The notes beneath the pieces were generated by a model. It did not search any database. It was not told the DNA's origin and was given only the letters and a program-made list of their open reading frames with translations. Below, piece after piece: positions 8,640 to 16,827 of a stretch of DNA of 45,092 nt. Source of the stretch: Lachnospiraceae bacterium (lineage in GTDB: Bacteria; Bacillota; Clostridia; Lachnospirales; Lachnospiraceae); assembly GCA_017436305.1 (NCBI GenBank), contig JAFSDJ010000015.1:1-45092 (forward strand), read 5' to 3'. Positions within the stretch are counted from its first letter, which is position 1. Every line of letters starts with the position of its first letter. Both the position numbers and the translations under genes were made by a program.

Positions 8640-9141
8640 TTTCCTTACAATCACTTCCTCTTTTTCCACTCTTGGAGTGTTTACATAAGAGTATCTTAAC
8701 CTTTTTTATTATGCCCGTCAACCGCTTTTTCATATAGTTTCTTAATTTTTTTAATATGCTAAGACCCTTGGAAATAAGCCATTTTACAGGGGTTAGCAGA
8801 AAGTTCGCCAGCTTCCATACTAGATGTAGTATTCGATTAATTGCCGTTGACATAATTTCTACAATATATTGACCTAGCAGCTTTTTGTATACAATCATTC
8901 CTACTGCACTTCCGGCTATGGCAAACCAACGAACTGTTCCATTGTTCATTTTGTAAAGCATGGAAAAAAGAAACAGGGAAGCAAAAATCCAAAAAATAAT
9001 ATCTTCAATTCCTATAAAAAATCCATCGTGAGGAATTACATTTCTGATAATCTTTATAATGTCATATACAGCAGTAATGATAATTCCTGATAAAATGGCA
9101 TGTAAGAGAAAATAGGATTCATTTATAATTTCGGGACTCAT
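8590..9141 (-). CDS. yabQ: spore cortex protein YabQ
   Basis: YabQ is a membrane protein needed for spore cortex formation and is normally made under sigma-E in the mother cell. The N-terminal 100 residues hold several hydrophobic helices with the family-like segment LLHAILSGIIITAVYDIIKIIR. The tail is strongly basic (Lys/Arg/Ser). I start at the ATG of MSPEIINE, which begins one base after the yabP stop. This fits translational coupling; an earlier in-frame start would overlap yabP. Confidence 0.88.
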   Translation of the reverse strand: MSPEIINESYFLLHAILSGIIITAVYDIIKIIRNVIPHDGFFIGIEDIIFWIFASLFLFSMLYKMNNGTVRWFAIAGSAVGMIVYKKLLGQYIVEIMSTAINRILHLVWKLANFLLTPVKWLISKGLSILKKLRNYMKKRLTGIIKKVKILLCKHSKSGKRGSDCKENESKSKNRLSRKKATE

Positions 9142-9142
9142 T

Positions 9143-9433
9143 TTACTTAAACAATTTTCCAAGGAGAGATTCTCCTTTGCTTGCATAGTTTGAAACCTCT
9201 GAATAGGTCAGACTGTCAATTTTCCCTTCAATATCCACTTCACCTTTTTCCAGAGTAAGCCTGTTTACATGCAGATCATTCCCTTTAATCATAAGCATCC
9301 CCTGATCCGTTTCCAATAAAATTTCCGACAAATCAAAAGACAACACATCTGCCACGCCACTTACCATACATGTCCTTCTATTTGTAAGCATAAGCTTGTG
9401 TGCCCGCTGCTTTACGTTATTTAAATCCTCCAT
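9143..9433 (-). CDS. yabP: sporulation protein YabP
   Basis: This 96-residue YabP/YqfC-family protein is needed for sporulation in Bacillus. The beta-rich pattern LTNRRTCMVSGVADVLSFD and the later LLIKGNDLHVNRL-like segment (here MLMIKGNDLHVNRL) are the family core. AGGAGGG lies 8 nt before the ATG. That ribosome binding site is half of an 11-bp inverted repeat (see 9438-9481), and a sporulation-type promoter is predicted just upstream. Confidence 0.93.
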   Translation of the reverse strand: MEDLNNVKQRAHKLMLTNRRTCMVSGVADVLSFDLSEILLETDQGMLMIKGNDLHVNRLTLEKGEVDIEGKIDSLTYSEVSNYASKGESLLGKLFK

Positions 9434-9437
9434 AAAA

Positions 9438-9481
9438 ATATCCCTCCTAATCTTTTTTAAGTATATTCTAAGGAGGGATAT
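9438..9481 (-). promoter_or_regulatory. inverted repeat able to sequester the yabP ribosome binding site
   Basis: Perfect 11-bp arms ATATCCCTCCT (9438-9448 on plus) and AGGAGGGATAT (9471-9481) are 22 bp apart. In the minus-strand RNA the downstream arm is the yabP Shine-Dalgarno sequence and the upstream arm is its complement, so a read-through transcript could hide the site. Confidence 0.6.
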
Positions 9482-9507
9482 AATATGCTTTTATTTTTTT
9501 AAGTTAT
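9480..9507 (-). promoter_or_regulatory. putative sigma-E/sigma-K-like promoter of yabP
   Basis: The minus strand has CATATTATA (-10 like CATANNNTA, at 9479-9487) and ATAAC (9503-9507) 15 bp upstream, resembling mother-cell sigma factor promoters. Transcription would begin near 9473. The match is partial. Confidence 0.4.
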
Positions 9508-9550
9508 AAATCGTCATAATTCGAGACAGAATATTCGATATCAGCACTTT

Positions 9551-9790
9551 TTATAAATAACGGAACATTTCCTTGGCTTCGTCCTTCTTCACTGTTTCTT
9601 GTACCGCAAGCACTTCCACGGACACATCCTTATTACCAAAATTAATAGTAATTTTATCGCCAACCTTCACATCCACACTAGCCTTGGCAACCTTCCCATT
9701 AATCATAACACGCCCCGCATCACAGGCTTCATTAGCCACCGTTCTTCTCTTAATCAGACGTGATACTTTTAAATACTTATCTAACCTCAT
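9551..9790 (-). CDS. rqcP: S4-domain RNA-binding protein RqcP
   Basis: This 79-residue protein consists almost entirely of one S4 domain: MRLDKYLKVSRLIKRRT, ANEACDAGRVMING, and a VKVGDKI loop. RqcP (YabO, Hsp15-like) works with RqcH to add alanine tails to stalled nascent chains on the 50S subunit. AGAGG lies 6 nt before the ATG. It sits between hup and yabP as in Bacillus. Confidence 0.93.
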   Translation of the reverse strand: MRLDKYLKVSRLIKRRTVANEACDAGRVMINGKVAKASVDVKVGDKITINFGNKDVSVEVLAVQETVKKDEAKEMFRYL

Positions 9791-9857
9791 GCTATTCCTC
9801 TTTTCTATGTCAATTTTTCAAATAATCTTTCATAATTCTTTTGGGTAGATGTAACCT

Positions 9858-9888
9858 ACAAAAAAGGAACCTGCAAAACAGGTTCCTT
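9858..9888 (-). terminator. terminator after hup
   Basis: A perfect 10-bp stem (AAGGAACCTG / CAGGTTCCTT, 5-nt loop) is followed on the minus strand by TTTTTTG. It probably trims most hup transcription from the downstream genes. Confidence 0.9.
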
Positions 9889-9902
9889 AAAAGCAACGAT
9901 TC

Positions 9903-10181
9903 TTATTTACCGTTTACTAAATCTTTTAAAGCTTTACCAGCTTTAAATTTAGGAGCTTTAGAAGCTGCAATCTTCATAACTTCACCACTCTGAGGATTTC
10001 TTCCTTCTCTGGCAGCTCTTTCAGCTACTTCAAAAGTACCGAAACCAACTAACTGGATTTTTTCACCTTTTTTTAATTCTTCTGATACTACATCAGTGAA
10101 AGCTTTTAAAGCTTTTTCTGCATCTTTCTTTGAAATTTCTGCCTGTTCAGCCATAGCTGCAACTAATTCTGTTTTGTTCAT
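9903..10181 (-). CDS. hup: HU-family DNA-binding protein
   Basis: HU is a small basic nucleoid protein that bends DNA as a dimer. At 92 residues it has normal length, with the family signature GFGTFEVAERAAREGRNPQSGE in its second half (broadly conserved around G47-E68) and a lysine-rich C-terminus. AGGAGGAG precedes the ATG. It has its own strong promoter and terminator, so it is probably expressed at a higher level than its neighbours. Confidence 0.98.
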   Translation of the reverse strand: MNKTELVAAMAEQAEISKKDAEKALKAFTDVVSEELKKGEKIQLVGFGTFEVAERAAREGRNPQSGEVMKIAASKAPKFKAGKALKDLVNGK

Positions 10182-10253
10182 TTTTGAACTCCTCCTCTTA
10201 TACGAGTATATTTTATATTTTGCTTCGTTTCGGTTAAAAAACGCCTATACATA

Positions 10254-10282
10254 TTTATAGTCTGTTTTCGGGACTTTGTCAA
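10254..10282 (-). promoter_or_regulatory. sigma-A promoter of hup
   Basis: A perfect -35 TTGACA (10277-10282) and -10 TATAAA (10254-10259) with a 17-bp spacer on the minus strand. It leaves a leader of about 65 nt. Confidence 0.8.
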
Positions 10283-10326
10283 GAAAAAAAGGGTTTTTCT
10301 GCCTATTTTACCAAATTATTTACTAA

Positions 10327-11073
10327 TTATTCATATTTTTCTATGAATTCTTCTGTTTTATCCATAAGAGCCTGTTCTCCATTGATAGAAAATAGTCTGG
10401 AGAGATTGGATATATTCCACAGAATTTCACCCACCCACTTAGAAACTTCCTGTCTGTTTTCTTCTGTCAGAGTATCACTTTTTGTGGTATTTTCATCTTC
10501 CTGTAAGCTAAGCTGCTTCTCAAGCTCCCCTATTTGTTCCTTTAGAGAAGCAAATGTTTCTTTTATATCCGCTTGTTTTTCATAAAGCTTATCTGTTTTC
10601 TTTATGGCTTTCTGGGCTCTGGTAAGGGCTGGAAGCTCAGGAGGGATATCCCTTAAAGGGGTTTTTACCCACTCTTTTCCCTTTTTTTCTTCTTTTTTGA
10701 TTTCTTCCCAGTTTTTAAGCACCTGAGTGGGATTATCTGCCTGAACATTACCAAATACGTGAGGGTGTCTGCGTATCATTTTTTCGCTAATCTCTCTAAT
10801 CACATCATCTAATGCGAAAAGGCCCTCTTCTTTTGCAATCTGGCTGTGCATAACTACCTGCAACAGCACATCTCCCAGCTCTTCTCTTAAGTTTTCAGGA
10901 TTACCTGTTTTATCCAGTATACGGATGGCCGCCAGAACTTCAGCGGCCTCCTCCATCATACAGGGTTTTAGGGATTCATGGGTCTGAACCTTGTCCCACG
11001 GGCAACCATTTTCACTTCGAAGTGTGGCTACAATCCCTATAAAATCATCCATTGTATATTTTTTTTCTTCCAT
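10327..11073 (-). CDS. mazG: nucleoside triphosphate pyrophosphohydrolase MazG
   Basis: MazG cleaves (d)NTPs to monophosphates and pyrophosphate, clearing damaged nucleotides. The all-alpha MazG fold is shown by GCPWDKVQTHESLKPCMMEE near residue 23. The metal-binding EExxE-type helix follows, with ELGDVLLQVVMHSQIA after it. RRHPHVFG is also typical. The C-terminal part (about 165-248) is less conserved and Gln/Glu rich. It starts 9 bp after pgcA with only a weak ribosome binding site, so coupling is likely. Confidence 0.95.
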   Translation of the reverse strand: MEEKKYTMDDFIGIVATLRSENGCPWDKVQTHESLKPCMMEEAAEVLAAIRILDKTGNPENLREELGDVLLQVVMHSQIAKEEGLFALDDVIREISEKMIRRHPHVFGNVQADNPTQVLKNWEEIKKEEKKGKEWVKTPLRDIPPELPALTRAQKAIKKTDKLYEKQADIKETFASLKEQIGELEKQLSLQEDENTTKSDTLTEENRQEVSKWVGEILWNISNLSRLFSINGEQALMDKTEEFIEKYE

Positions 11074-11082
11074 ATAAATTAA

Positions 11083-12819
11083 TTAGCCTAACATTCCGTT
11101 AATCATTGCTAACACTTCTTCACCAAGTTTTGCGGATTTTTCGTTAGCATCTTCTAAGGAATTTCCTTTTACTCCATAGTAGAATTTTACTTTTGGTTCT
11201 GTACCGGAAGGTCTTACGCATAACCATGCATCATCTGTTAAATCATAGTACAGTACGTTAGAGCTTGGAAGTCCTGTTTCTGTTTCTTCACCTGTTTTAA
11301 TATCTTTGATTTTACCTGATTTGTAATCTCTTGCTGATACTACAGTATAGTCTCCAAATTTTTCAGGAGTATTCTCTCTAAGTGTATTTAAAATATCCTG
11401 AATTTTCTGTAATCCTTCAATACCCTTTAAAGTAATGGACTTAATGTCATCTTTGTAGTAACCATATTTTTCATACATTGCAATCATAGCATCCCATAAG
11501 GTCATGTTCTGTGTCTTATAGTAAGCTGCTGCTTCGCAAAGTGCCATAGTAGCAACAATAGCATCTTTATCTCTTGCATGAGTACCGATTAAGCAACCGT
11601 AGCTTTCTTCAAATCCGAATAAATATTCTCCTTTACCGGACTGTTCAAAGCCTAAAATCTGCTGACCAATGTATTTAAATCCTGTTAATACTTCGATTAA
11701 TTTCACACCATATGCTTTTGCAATAGCATCTGCCATATTGGTTGTAACGATAGTTTTAATGAGTGCGCCATCTTCAGGAAGACCTTTTGTTGCCTGTCTC
11801 TGACCGATTTCATAATCTGCAAGTAAACAGCCTGACATATTACCTGTTAAAGTAATGTATTCACCTGTTTTGGAGTCTTTTACATATACACCAAGACGGT
11901 CTGCATCCGGGTCAGTTGCAAGTACTAAATCAGCATCTACTTCTTTGGCAAGTTTTAAACCTAATTCAAATGCTTCTGCTGCTTCCGGGTTTGGATAAGA
12001 AACAGTTGGGAATTCGCCATCAGGTAATTCCTGCTCTTTTACCACATATACATTTTCAAAGCCTAATTCCTTCATAACACGTCTTGCAGGAATGTTTCCT
12101 GTTCCGTGAAGTGGGGAATAAACAATTTTAATGTCTTTTTGTGCTTCTTTAATAGCATCCCAGTGAATAACCTGGCTCTTTAATTCTTCAATATATGGAT
12201 CATCAATGTCAGCACCGATTACTACATAAGTGCCTGCTGCCTTTGCAGCTTCTTTATCCATTGTTTTTACTGTGTTAAAATCGGTTACTTTTGCAACTTC
12301 TGCCATAATACCGGAATCGTGAGGTGGTGTAATCTGTGCACCATCTTCCCAGTAAACCTTGTAGCCATTGTATTCAGGTGGATTGTGGCTTGCAGTAATG
12401 TTAATGCCTGCAATACATCCTAACTTACGAACAGCATATGAAAGCTCCGGAGTAGGTCTTAAAGATTCAAATACATATGCTTTTACTCCGTTAGCTGCAA
12501 GACAAAGTGCTGCTTCATCTGCAAATTCAGGGCTCATACGTCTGGAATCGTAAGCAATTGCTACTCCTCTGTCCTTGCCACCCTGTGCCATAATGTAGTT
12601 AGCAAGTCCCTGTGTTGTTTTGCGGACTGTATAAATGTTCATACGGTTTGTACCTGCGCCAATAACACCACGAAGTCCTGCTGTACCGAACTCGAGTTCA
12701 CGATAGAAACGGTCCTCAATCTCTTTTTCATTTCCTGCAAGAGCCTTTAACTCTTCCTTGGTTTTGTCGTCGAAGTATGGATTGGATAACCACTCTTCAT
12801 AAACTGCTTTGTAACTCAT
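11083..12819 (-). CDS. pgcA: alpha-phosphoglucomutase (phosphohexomutase family)
   Basis: This enzyme interconverts glucose-1-P and glucose-6-P, linking glycolysis with cell-envelope sugars and glycogen. The 578-residue length fits the PgcA-type clade. The phosphoserine loop is TASHNPPEYNGYKVYW, the metal loop DPDADRLGV, and the phosphate-binding end RPSGTEPKVKFY. AGGAGG lies 9 nt before the ATG. It is followed closely by mazG. Confidence 0.95.
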   Translation of the reverse strand: MSYKAVYEEWLSNPYFDDKTKEELKALAGNEKEIEDRFYRELEFGTAGLRGVIGAGTNRMNIYTVRKTTQGLANYIMAQGGKDRGVAIAYDSRRMSPEFADEAALCLAANGVKAYVFESLRPTPELSYAVRKLGCIAGINITASHNPPEYNGYKVYWEDGAQITPPHDSGIMAEVAKVTDFNTVKTMDKEAAKAAGTYVVIGADIDDPYIEELKSQVIHWDAIKEAQKDIKIVYSPLHGTGNIPARRVMKELGFENVYVVKEQELPDGEFPTVSYPNPEAAEAFELGLKLAKEVDADLVLATDPDADRLGVYVKDSKTGEYITLTGNMSGCLLADYEIGQRQATKGLPEDGALIKTIVTTNMADAIAKAYGVKLIEVLTGFKYIGQQILGFEQSGKGEYLFGFEESYGCLIGTHARDKDAIVATMALCEAAAYYKTQNMTLWDAMIAMYEKYGYYKDDIKSITLKGIEGLQKIQDILNTLRENTPEKFGDYTVVSARDYKSGKIKDIKTGEETETGLPSSNVLYYDLTDDAWLCVRPSGTEPKVKFYYGVKGNSLEDANEKSAKLGEEVLAMINGMLG

Positions 12820-12887
12820 AAATTTTTTCCTCCTTATATAACTATTGAATTAGCACTAGCTAACCAATATGGTTTCTTATGGTTGTC

Positions 12888-14225
12888 CTACTGGCCTGAT
12901 GGTTCTAAAGCCGAGAAGGAATACGTAACGTCTTTTTCTTCGTTGTCTATTTGTAAAGAATAGCTTCTTGTCTGGTAACCACTTTTTCTAAGTGTAATAG
13001 TATGAGTACCACTTTCCTTTGTAAAACTTAACGGCACTACACCTACATAGACCCCATCTAAGTATAATTCAGCTCCTTCCGGTGCGTCAACATAAACTGA
13101 ATATTTTGAATGAGATGCTGACACTGCTGAATTAGAAGATACACTGCCGGTACCCGTGGTTGTATTAGTGTTTCCGTTAGTGCTGTCGCTATCATCGGTA
13201 GAATCACCCTCATCATCCTCTGAATCGGTACTTTCTCCCGTTTCCATGGTAATCTCCAAATTAGCCAGTTCTTGTCCTACTTTAATATACTTAGTTAGCG
13301 TAGCATAACCCTCTGCCTTTAATACAATCCGGTGAATACCATATTCTAACTCTACAGGCTGGCTGTAATCTGTTTCTTTTCCATCAATGGAGAGAACTGC
13401 GCCTTCCGGAGTAATCAGGAATAGAATCTTTCCTGTTTTTACCTCATCGCCCTTTAAATCTCCTACATCAATGACGGTTTCTTTATTTCTCTTAACCTCT
13501 ACCTGCTTTTCGCCACCATAACCCTTATTTGTAATAAGAACAGTATAACTTCCTTCCGGTACCGGTAACAGCATGCCTTCCGTTACAGGCTTAATAATAT
13601 CCTGTCCCACTTCGATAAATCCGCCAATAAAATATTCATCATTTACAAGACGGATATATCCGTGTCCCTTATCAATTACAATGCTGTGAACCGTATGGTC
13701 TACTGCATGAACTCTAAGGGTATCTGCTTCTGTTATATCCATTAACTGAATTTCTTCTTTATCTGATAAAATTGCCAGACTGCCAGAAAGCTCATACTGC
13801 TCACCGTTATAAAACATGGTGGAAGCTGCTTTGTTAATAGTAAAATCAGTAACTTCCTCCGTAATCGTACATTTTTTATCTATCAGTACTTTTCTGGCAA
13901 GCTTTTTATTTTTTAAGAAGGTTACTTCTACTAAATCTCCTTCCATAAGCTGGCCCACTACAATTTCCTCATCATAGCGGTTTTTCATACTGGTAGTACC
14001 ATCATAGGATAATGTATAGTTTCTACCGGATGAAATATTTTTAAAAGTGATTTTTCGGTCTCTTTCATTAATTTTTACAATCACTGCATAATCTAAAGAA
14101 TCTGCTTTTTCTAACTCATAGATTTCTTTTGTATCTTCTGTCGGGAAAACAGTTTCTTTTGTATCCGAACAACCCACAAGAAAAAGCAACATGCTTATTA
14201 GAAAAAACATCCTGGCCTTTTTCAT
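12888..14225 (-). CDS. PEGA-domain lipoprotein
   Basis: This 445-residue lipoprotein starts at MKKARMFF, because AGGAGG lies 5 nt before that ATG. A signal peptide ends in the lipobox LVGC (Cys19). Beta-rich repeats follow, and two PEGA-type modules are visible: one around LEYGIHRIVLKAEGYATLTKYI and a C-terminal one with GAELYLDGVYVGVVPLSF and SGTHTITLRKSGYQ. An acidic Ser/Thr/Asp/Asn-rich linker of about 45 residues separates them. PEGA modules are usually extracytoplasmic and thought to bind surface ligands or cell wall; the specific role is unknown. It follows the CotS-like gene by 40 bp. Confidence 0.85.
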   Translation of the reverse strand: MKKARMFFLISMLLFLVGCSDTKETVFPTEDTKEIYELEKADSLDYAVIVKINERDRKITFKNISSGRNYTLSYDGTTSMKNRYDEEIVVGQLMEGDLVEVTFLKNKKLARKVLIDKKCTITEEVTDFTINKAASTMFYNGEQYELSGSLAILSDKEEIQLMDITEADTLRVHAVDHTVHSIVIDKGHGYIRLVNDEYFIGGFIEVGQDIIKPVTEGMLLPVPEGSYTVLITNKGYGGEKQVEVKRNKETVIDVGDLKGDEVKTGKILFLITPEGAVLSIDGKETDYSQPVELEYGIHRIVLKAEGYATLTKYIKVGQELANLEITMETGESTDSEDDEGDSTDDSDSTNGNTNTTTGTGSVSSNSAVSASHSKYSVYVDAPEGAELYLDGVYVGVVPLSFTKESGTHTITLRKSGYQTRSYSLQIDNEEKDVTYSFSALEPSGQ

Positions 14226-14265
14226 AAGTGCCTCCTTTTTAGAAGTCATCAGAAATAGTATAACA

Positions 14266-15258
14266 TTATTGATACGTCTTTTCAAACAAATCTAAAAATT
14301 CTCTTCTGGCTTCCTCCCCGGCAAGCAACGCCTCCAGTTTCTCTTTCTGCCTTTTGCTTGGCAGGGATTTTCGCTGATTTAAGTAGCCGTTGGCGATTTT
14401 CCAGAATTTTTCCGGGTAAATCAACCTTGCGTAAATATATCTGACTTCCTCTTTAGTAAAAGGAAGCACCTGTTCATAAGCATTTAACATATCCAGTCCC
14501 AGTCCCCCGGACCAGTTATTTTTTTCTAAAATTTTTCTTAAAAACAGGGCTAAATCCTTTACCTGAATATCCTGTTTGAATTTTTCAAAGTTAATAATAA
14601 AAACATTATTTTCTTCTATTAAAATATTGTGATGGGAACAATCACCGTGGCAAAACATGCCTTCTTTTTTTATTCTTTCACAAAGGGCTTCTGCGGTTTG
14701 TTCGTTTAAATAACCGGCTGCCTTTTCTGCCTGTTTTTCAAAATGGGAAAAACATTCTAAAAACAAAATTTCAAAGTCGCTTTTTCTGGAAGTTTTTCGT
14801 ATGAAATTCCGCACCCTCTTTAATTCCGCATCTCTTTTTTGAAATTCTGTTGCAAAGGCTTCTTTTGAAATAGAAAGAGGATATTCTAAAAGATGGCCTC
14901 TCATTGCCTTGTGTAGCTTTGCCAGGGACGTAGCAGCTTTTTTACACTCTTCCCAATCTGATACAGTACATTCTCCTGCAGAATAATAATCCTTTACAAT
15001 ATAGGCTTTTCCGTCATAATCAATGGAAAGAATGGAGTCTTCCTTATTACGCACAAAACAATCTATATTTAAAAAGCCGGCAGCTTTTGTCCGATTCATT
15101 AAAGCTTCCTGCAAATCTACCTTTTCTTTTGGGCCGGTGTACTCCGCAAACAGCTTAAGTCCTCTATCTGTTTCGGCAATCATTGCCCCTCTTCCTTTTT
15201 TTGTTTTATTTACTGTGAAATCATAATTTTCCAATAAGGATATGGCTCTGTCATTCAC
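14266..15258 (-). CDS. CotS-like kinase-fold protein (spore coat family)
   Basis: This 330-residue protein has the aminoglycoside-phosphotransferase/CotS fold. HGDCSHHNIL matches the catalytic HxDxxxxN loop. The following metal-binding position, normally DF or DFD, reads NFEKFKQD, so catalysis may be lost or altered. Related CotS/YutH/YsxE proteins are spore coat components in Bacillus. The start is a GTG with GGGGG 7 nt upstream. An ATG one base off lies in another frame. It sits between cca and a PEGA lipoprotein. A true small-molecule kinase is the alternative. Confidence 0.75.
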   Translation of the reverse strand: MNDRAISLLENYDFTVNKTKKGRGAMIAETDRGLKLFAEYTGPKEKVDLQEALMNRTKAAGFLNIDCFVRNKEDSILSIDYDGKAYIVKDYYSAGECTVSDWEECKKAATSLAKLHKAMRGHLLEYPLSISKEAFATEFQKRDAELKRVRNFIRKTSRKSDFEILFLECFSHFEKQAEKAAGYLNEQTAEALCERIKKEGMFCHGDCSHHNILIEENNVFIINFEKFKQDIQVKDLALFLRKILEKNNWSGGLGLDMLNAYEQVLPFTKEEVRYIYARLIYPEKFWKIANGYLNQRKSLPSKRQKEKLEALLAGEEARREFLDLFEKTYQ

Positions 15259-15319
15259 TTTTTTTCCCCCAATCCGTTAGTCAATACTAATCTTATGAGG
15301 TAAAATTAAAAAGTATGTT

Positions 15320-16672
15320 TCAGTTATTCCTGTTTTTTAAATAATTTAGCAAAAATTCTTTGTTGTTTTTTGTATTATCTTCTAAAACAAGCTCTAACAT
15401 TTCCTTTAATATGACACCAATTTCTTTTCCGGGAGCTATGCCTGCTTCCATTAAGTCTTTTCCGTTTACTGCAAGAGTTTTTAGGGAAATGCACTCTTTG
15501 TCTCTCATGATTTCCTCATAGAGCTTTTCCACGTTTTCCACTCTTTCTAACTTTTCCTGCCTCTCATAATGGCTTTGAGCCAGAATATCTGCTCTTTGCA
15601 CCTGTAAATAGTCTTTGAAAATATCTTCTCCTATTTTATAAATGGCACGGCGCACATATTTCTTTTCCGGTTCCATTTTGTAATCATGATATAAAACCAG
15701 CCTTGTTACTTTGTCAATGGTGTCGTTATCAAATTTCAGCCTTCGTAAAACAGTTTTTGCTATTTTGGCAGATTCTTCCGCATGTCCGTGAAAATGGTCA
15801 TATCCATCTTGTCCTACTGTGTGCTTTGCAGGCTTTCCCATATCGTGGAAAAGCATGGCAAGACGCAGTATTTTCCGGTTAGCCACTGCCTCCATAGAGT
15901 GGATAGTATGTTCACCAACACTATAACAGTGGTGGGGATGATTTTGTGGGGTTTCCATTGCAATATCAAACTCCGGCATAATAACCTTTGTAATTCCGGT
16001 TTCATATAAAAGTTTTATTTTCTCCGGATGGTTAGAGGTTGCTAACTTTATAAGCTCTACCTGTATGCGCTCTCCACTAATCTTTCTTAATGTAGGTGCC
16101 AGTTCTTTTATAGCTTTTTTGGTTTCTTCTTCTATTTGATAGCCTAGCTGGGCTGCAAAACGCACAGCGCGCATCATACGCAGGGCATCTTCTGTAAAAC
16201 GCTCTATGGGATTACCTACTGCCCGGATTATTCCTCTTTCCAAATCCTCCATGCCATGAAAAGCATCTACAATGCCTGATTCTTCATTATATGCCATGGC
16301 ATTAATGGTAAAATCCCGACGCTTTAAATCTTCTAACAGGTTGTCCGTAAATTCTACTTCCTTTGGATGGCGGCTGTCTTCGTACTCGCCATCGATGCGG
16401 TAGGTTGTTACTTCGTAGGTTTCCCAGGCTGATTCTTTATGTGTAGATCTCATTAATATAGTAACCGTTCCATGTTTTATGCCCGTATCAATTGTTCTTG
16501 GAAACAGCTCCTTTACCTGCTCCGGTAATGCAGAGGTAGTAATATCCCAGTCATCCGGTATTCTATTTAACAGGCTGTCCCTGACACACCCACCTACTGC
16601 GTAAGCGTCGTAGCCTGCTTCTTTTAATGTTGTAATAATTTTTTTTACAGATTCCGGTAAGGTAATATTCAT
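15320..16672 (-). CDS. cca: CCA tRNA nucleotidyltransferase
   Basis: This class II enzyme adds or repairs the 3' CCA of tRNAs. The nucleotidyltransferase head has GGCVRDSLL, the catalytic DxD in DDWDITTSA, and RRDFTINAMAYN. An HD domain (LFHDMGKP, then HFHGHAEES) follows at about 250-300, making it the CCA-HD type of 450 residues. The two tRNA genes at the start of this window lack encoded CCA, so the enzyme is needed for synthesis and not only repair. AAGGAG lies 8 nt before the ATG. It leads the minus-strand block. Confidence 0.96.
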   Translation of the reverse strand: MNITLPESVKKIITTLKEAGYDAYAVGGCVRDSLLNRIPDDWDITTSALPEQVKELFPRTIDTGIKHGTVTILMRSTHKESAWETYEVTTYRIDGEYEDSRHPKEVEFTDNLLEDLKRRDFTINAMAYNEESGIVDAFHGMEDLERGIIRAVGNPIERFTEDALRMMRAVRFAAQLGYQIEEETKKAIKELAPTLRKISGERIQVELIKLATSNHPEKIKLLYETGITKVIMPEFDIAMETPQNHPHHCYSVGEHTIHSMEAVANRKILRLAMLFHDMGKPAKHTVGQDGYDHFHGHAEESAKIAKTVLRRLKFDNDTIDKVTRLVLYHDYKMEPEKKYVRRAIYKIGEDIFKDYLQVQRADILAQSHYERQEKLERVENVEKLYEEIMRDKECISLKTLAVNGKDLMEAGIAPGKEIGVILKEMLELVLEDNTKNNKEFLLNYLKNRNN

Positions 16673-16714
16673 GAAAATGACTCCTTTTTATTGGGTTAAT
16701 AAATGCATATTGCT

Positions 16715-16743
16715 ATTATATAATTTTTTGAAAAAATAATCAA
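16715..16743 (-). promoter_or_regulatory. sigma-A promoter of cca
   Basis: -35 TTGATT (16738-16743) and -10 TATAAT (16715-16720), spacer 17 bp, on the minus strand. It is back to back with the plus-strand promoter of the chemoreceptor gene; their -35 boxes are only 12 bp apart. Confidence 0.75.
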
Positions 16744-16755
16744 AAATTTGGGGAA

Positions 16756-16784
16756 TTGCAAATTATGTCTCTTAACTATATAAT
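16756..16784 (+). promoter_or_regulatory. sigma-A promoter of the chemoreceptor-like gene
   Basis: -35 TTGCAA (16756-16761) and -10 TATAAT (16779-16784) with a 17-bp spacer, followed by a leader of about 38 nt and an AAGGAGG ribosome binding site. Confidence 0.75.
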
Positions 16785-16827
16785 GGTTATAGTATAGCAA
16801 ATTTACACGATAGAAGGAGGACTTTTT

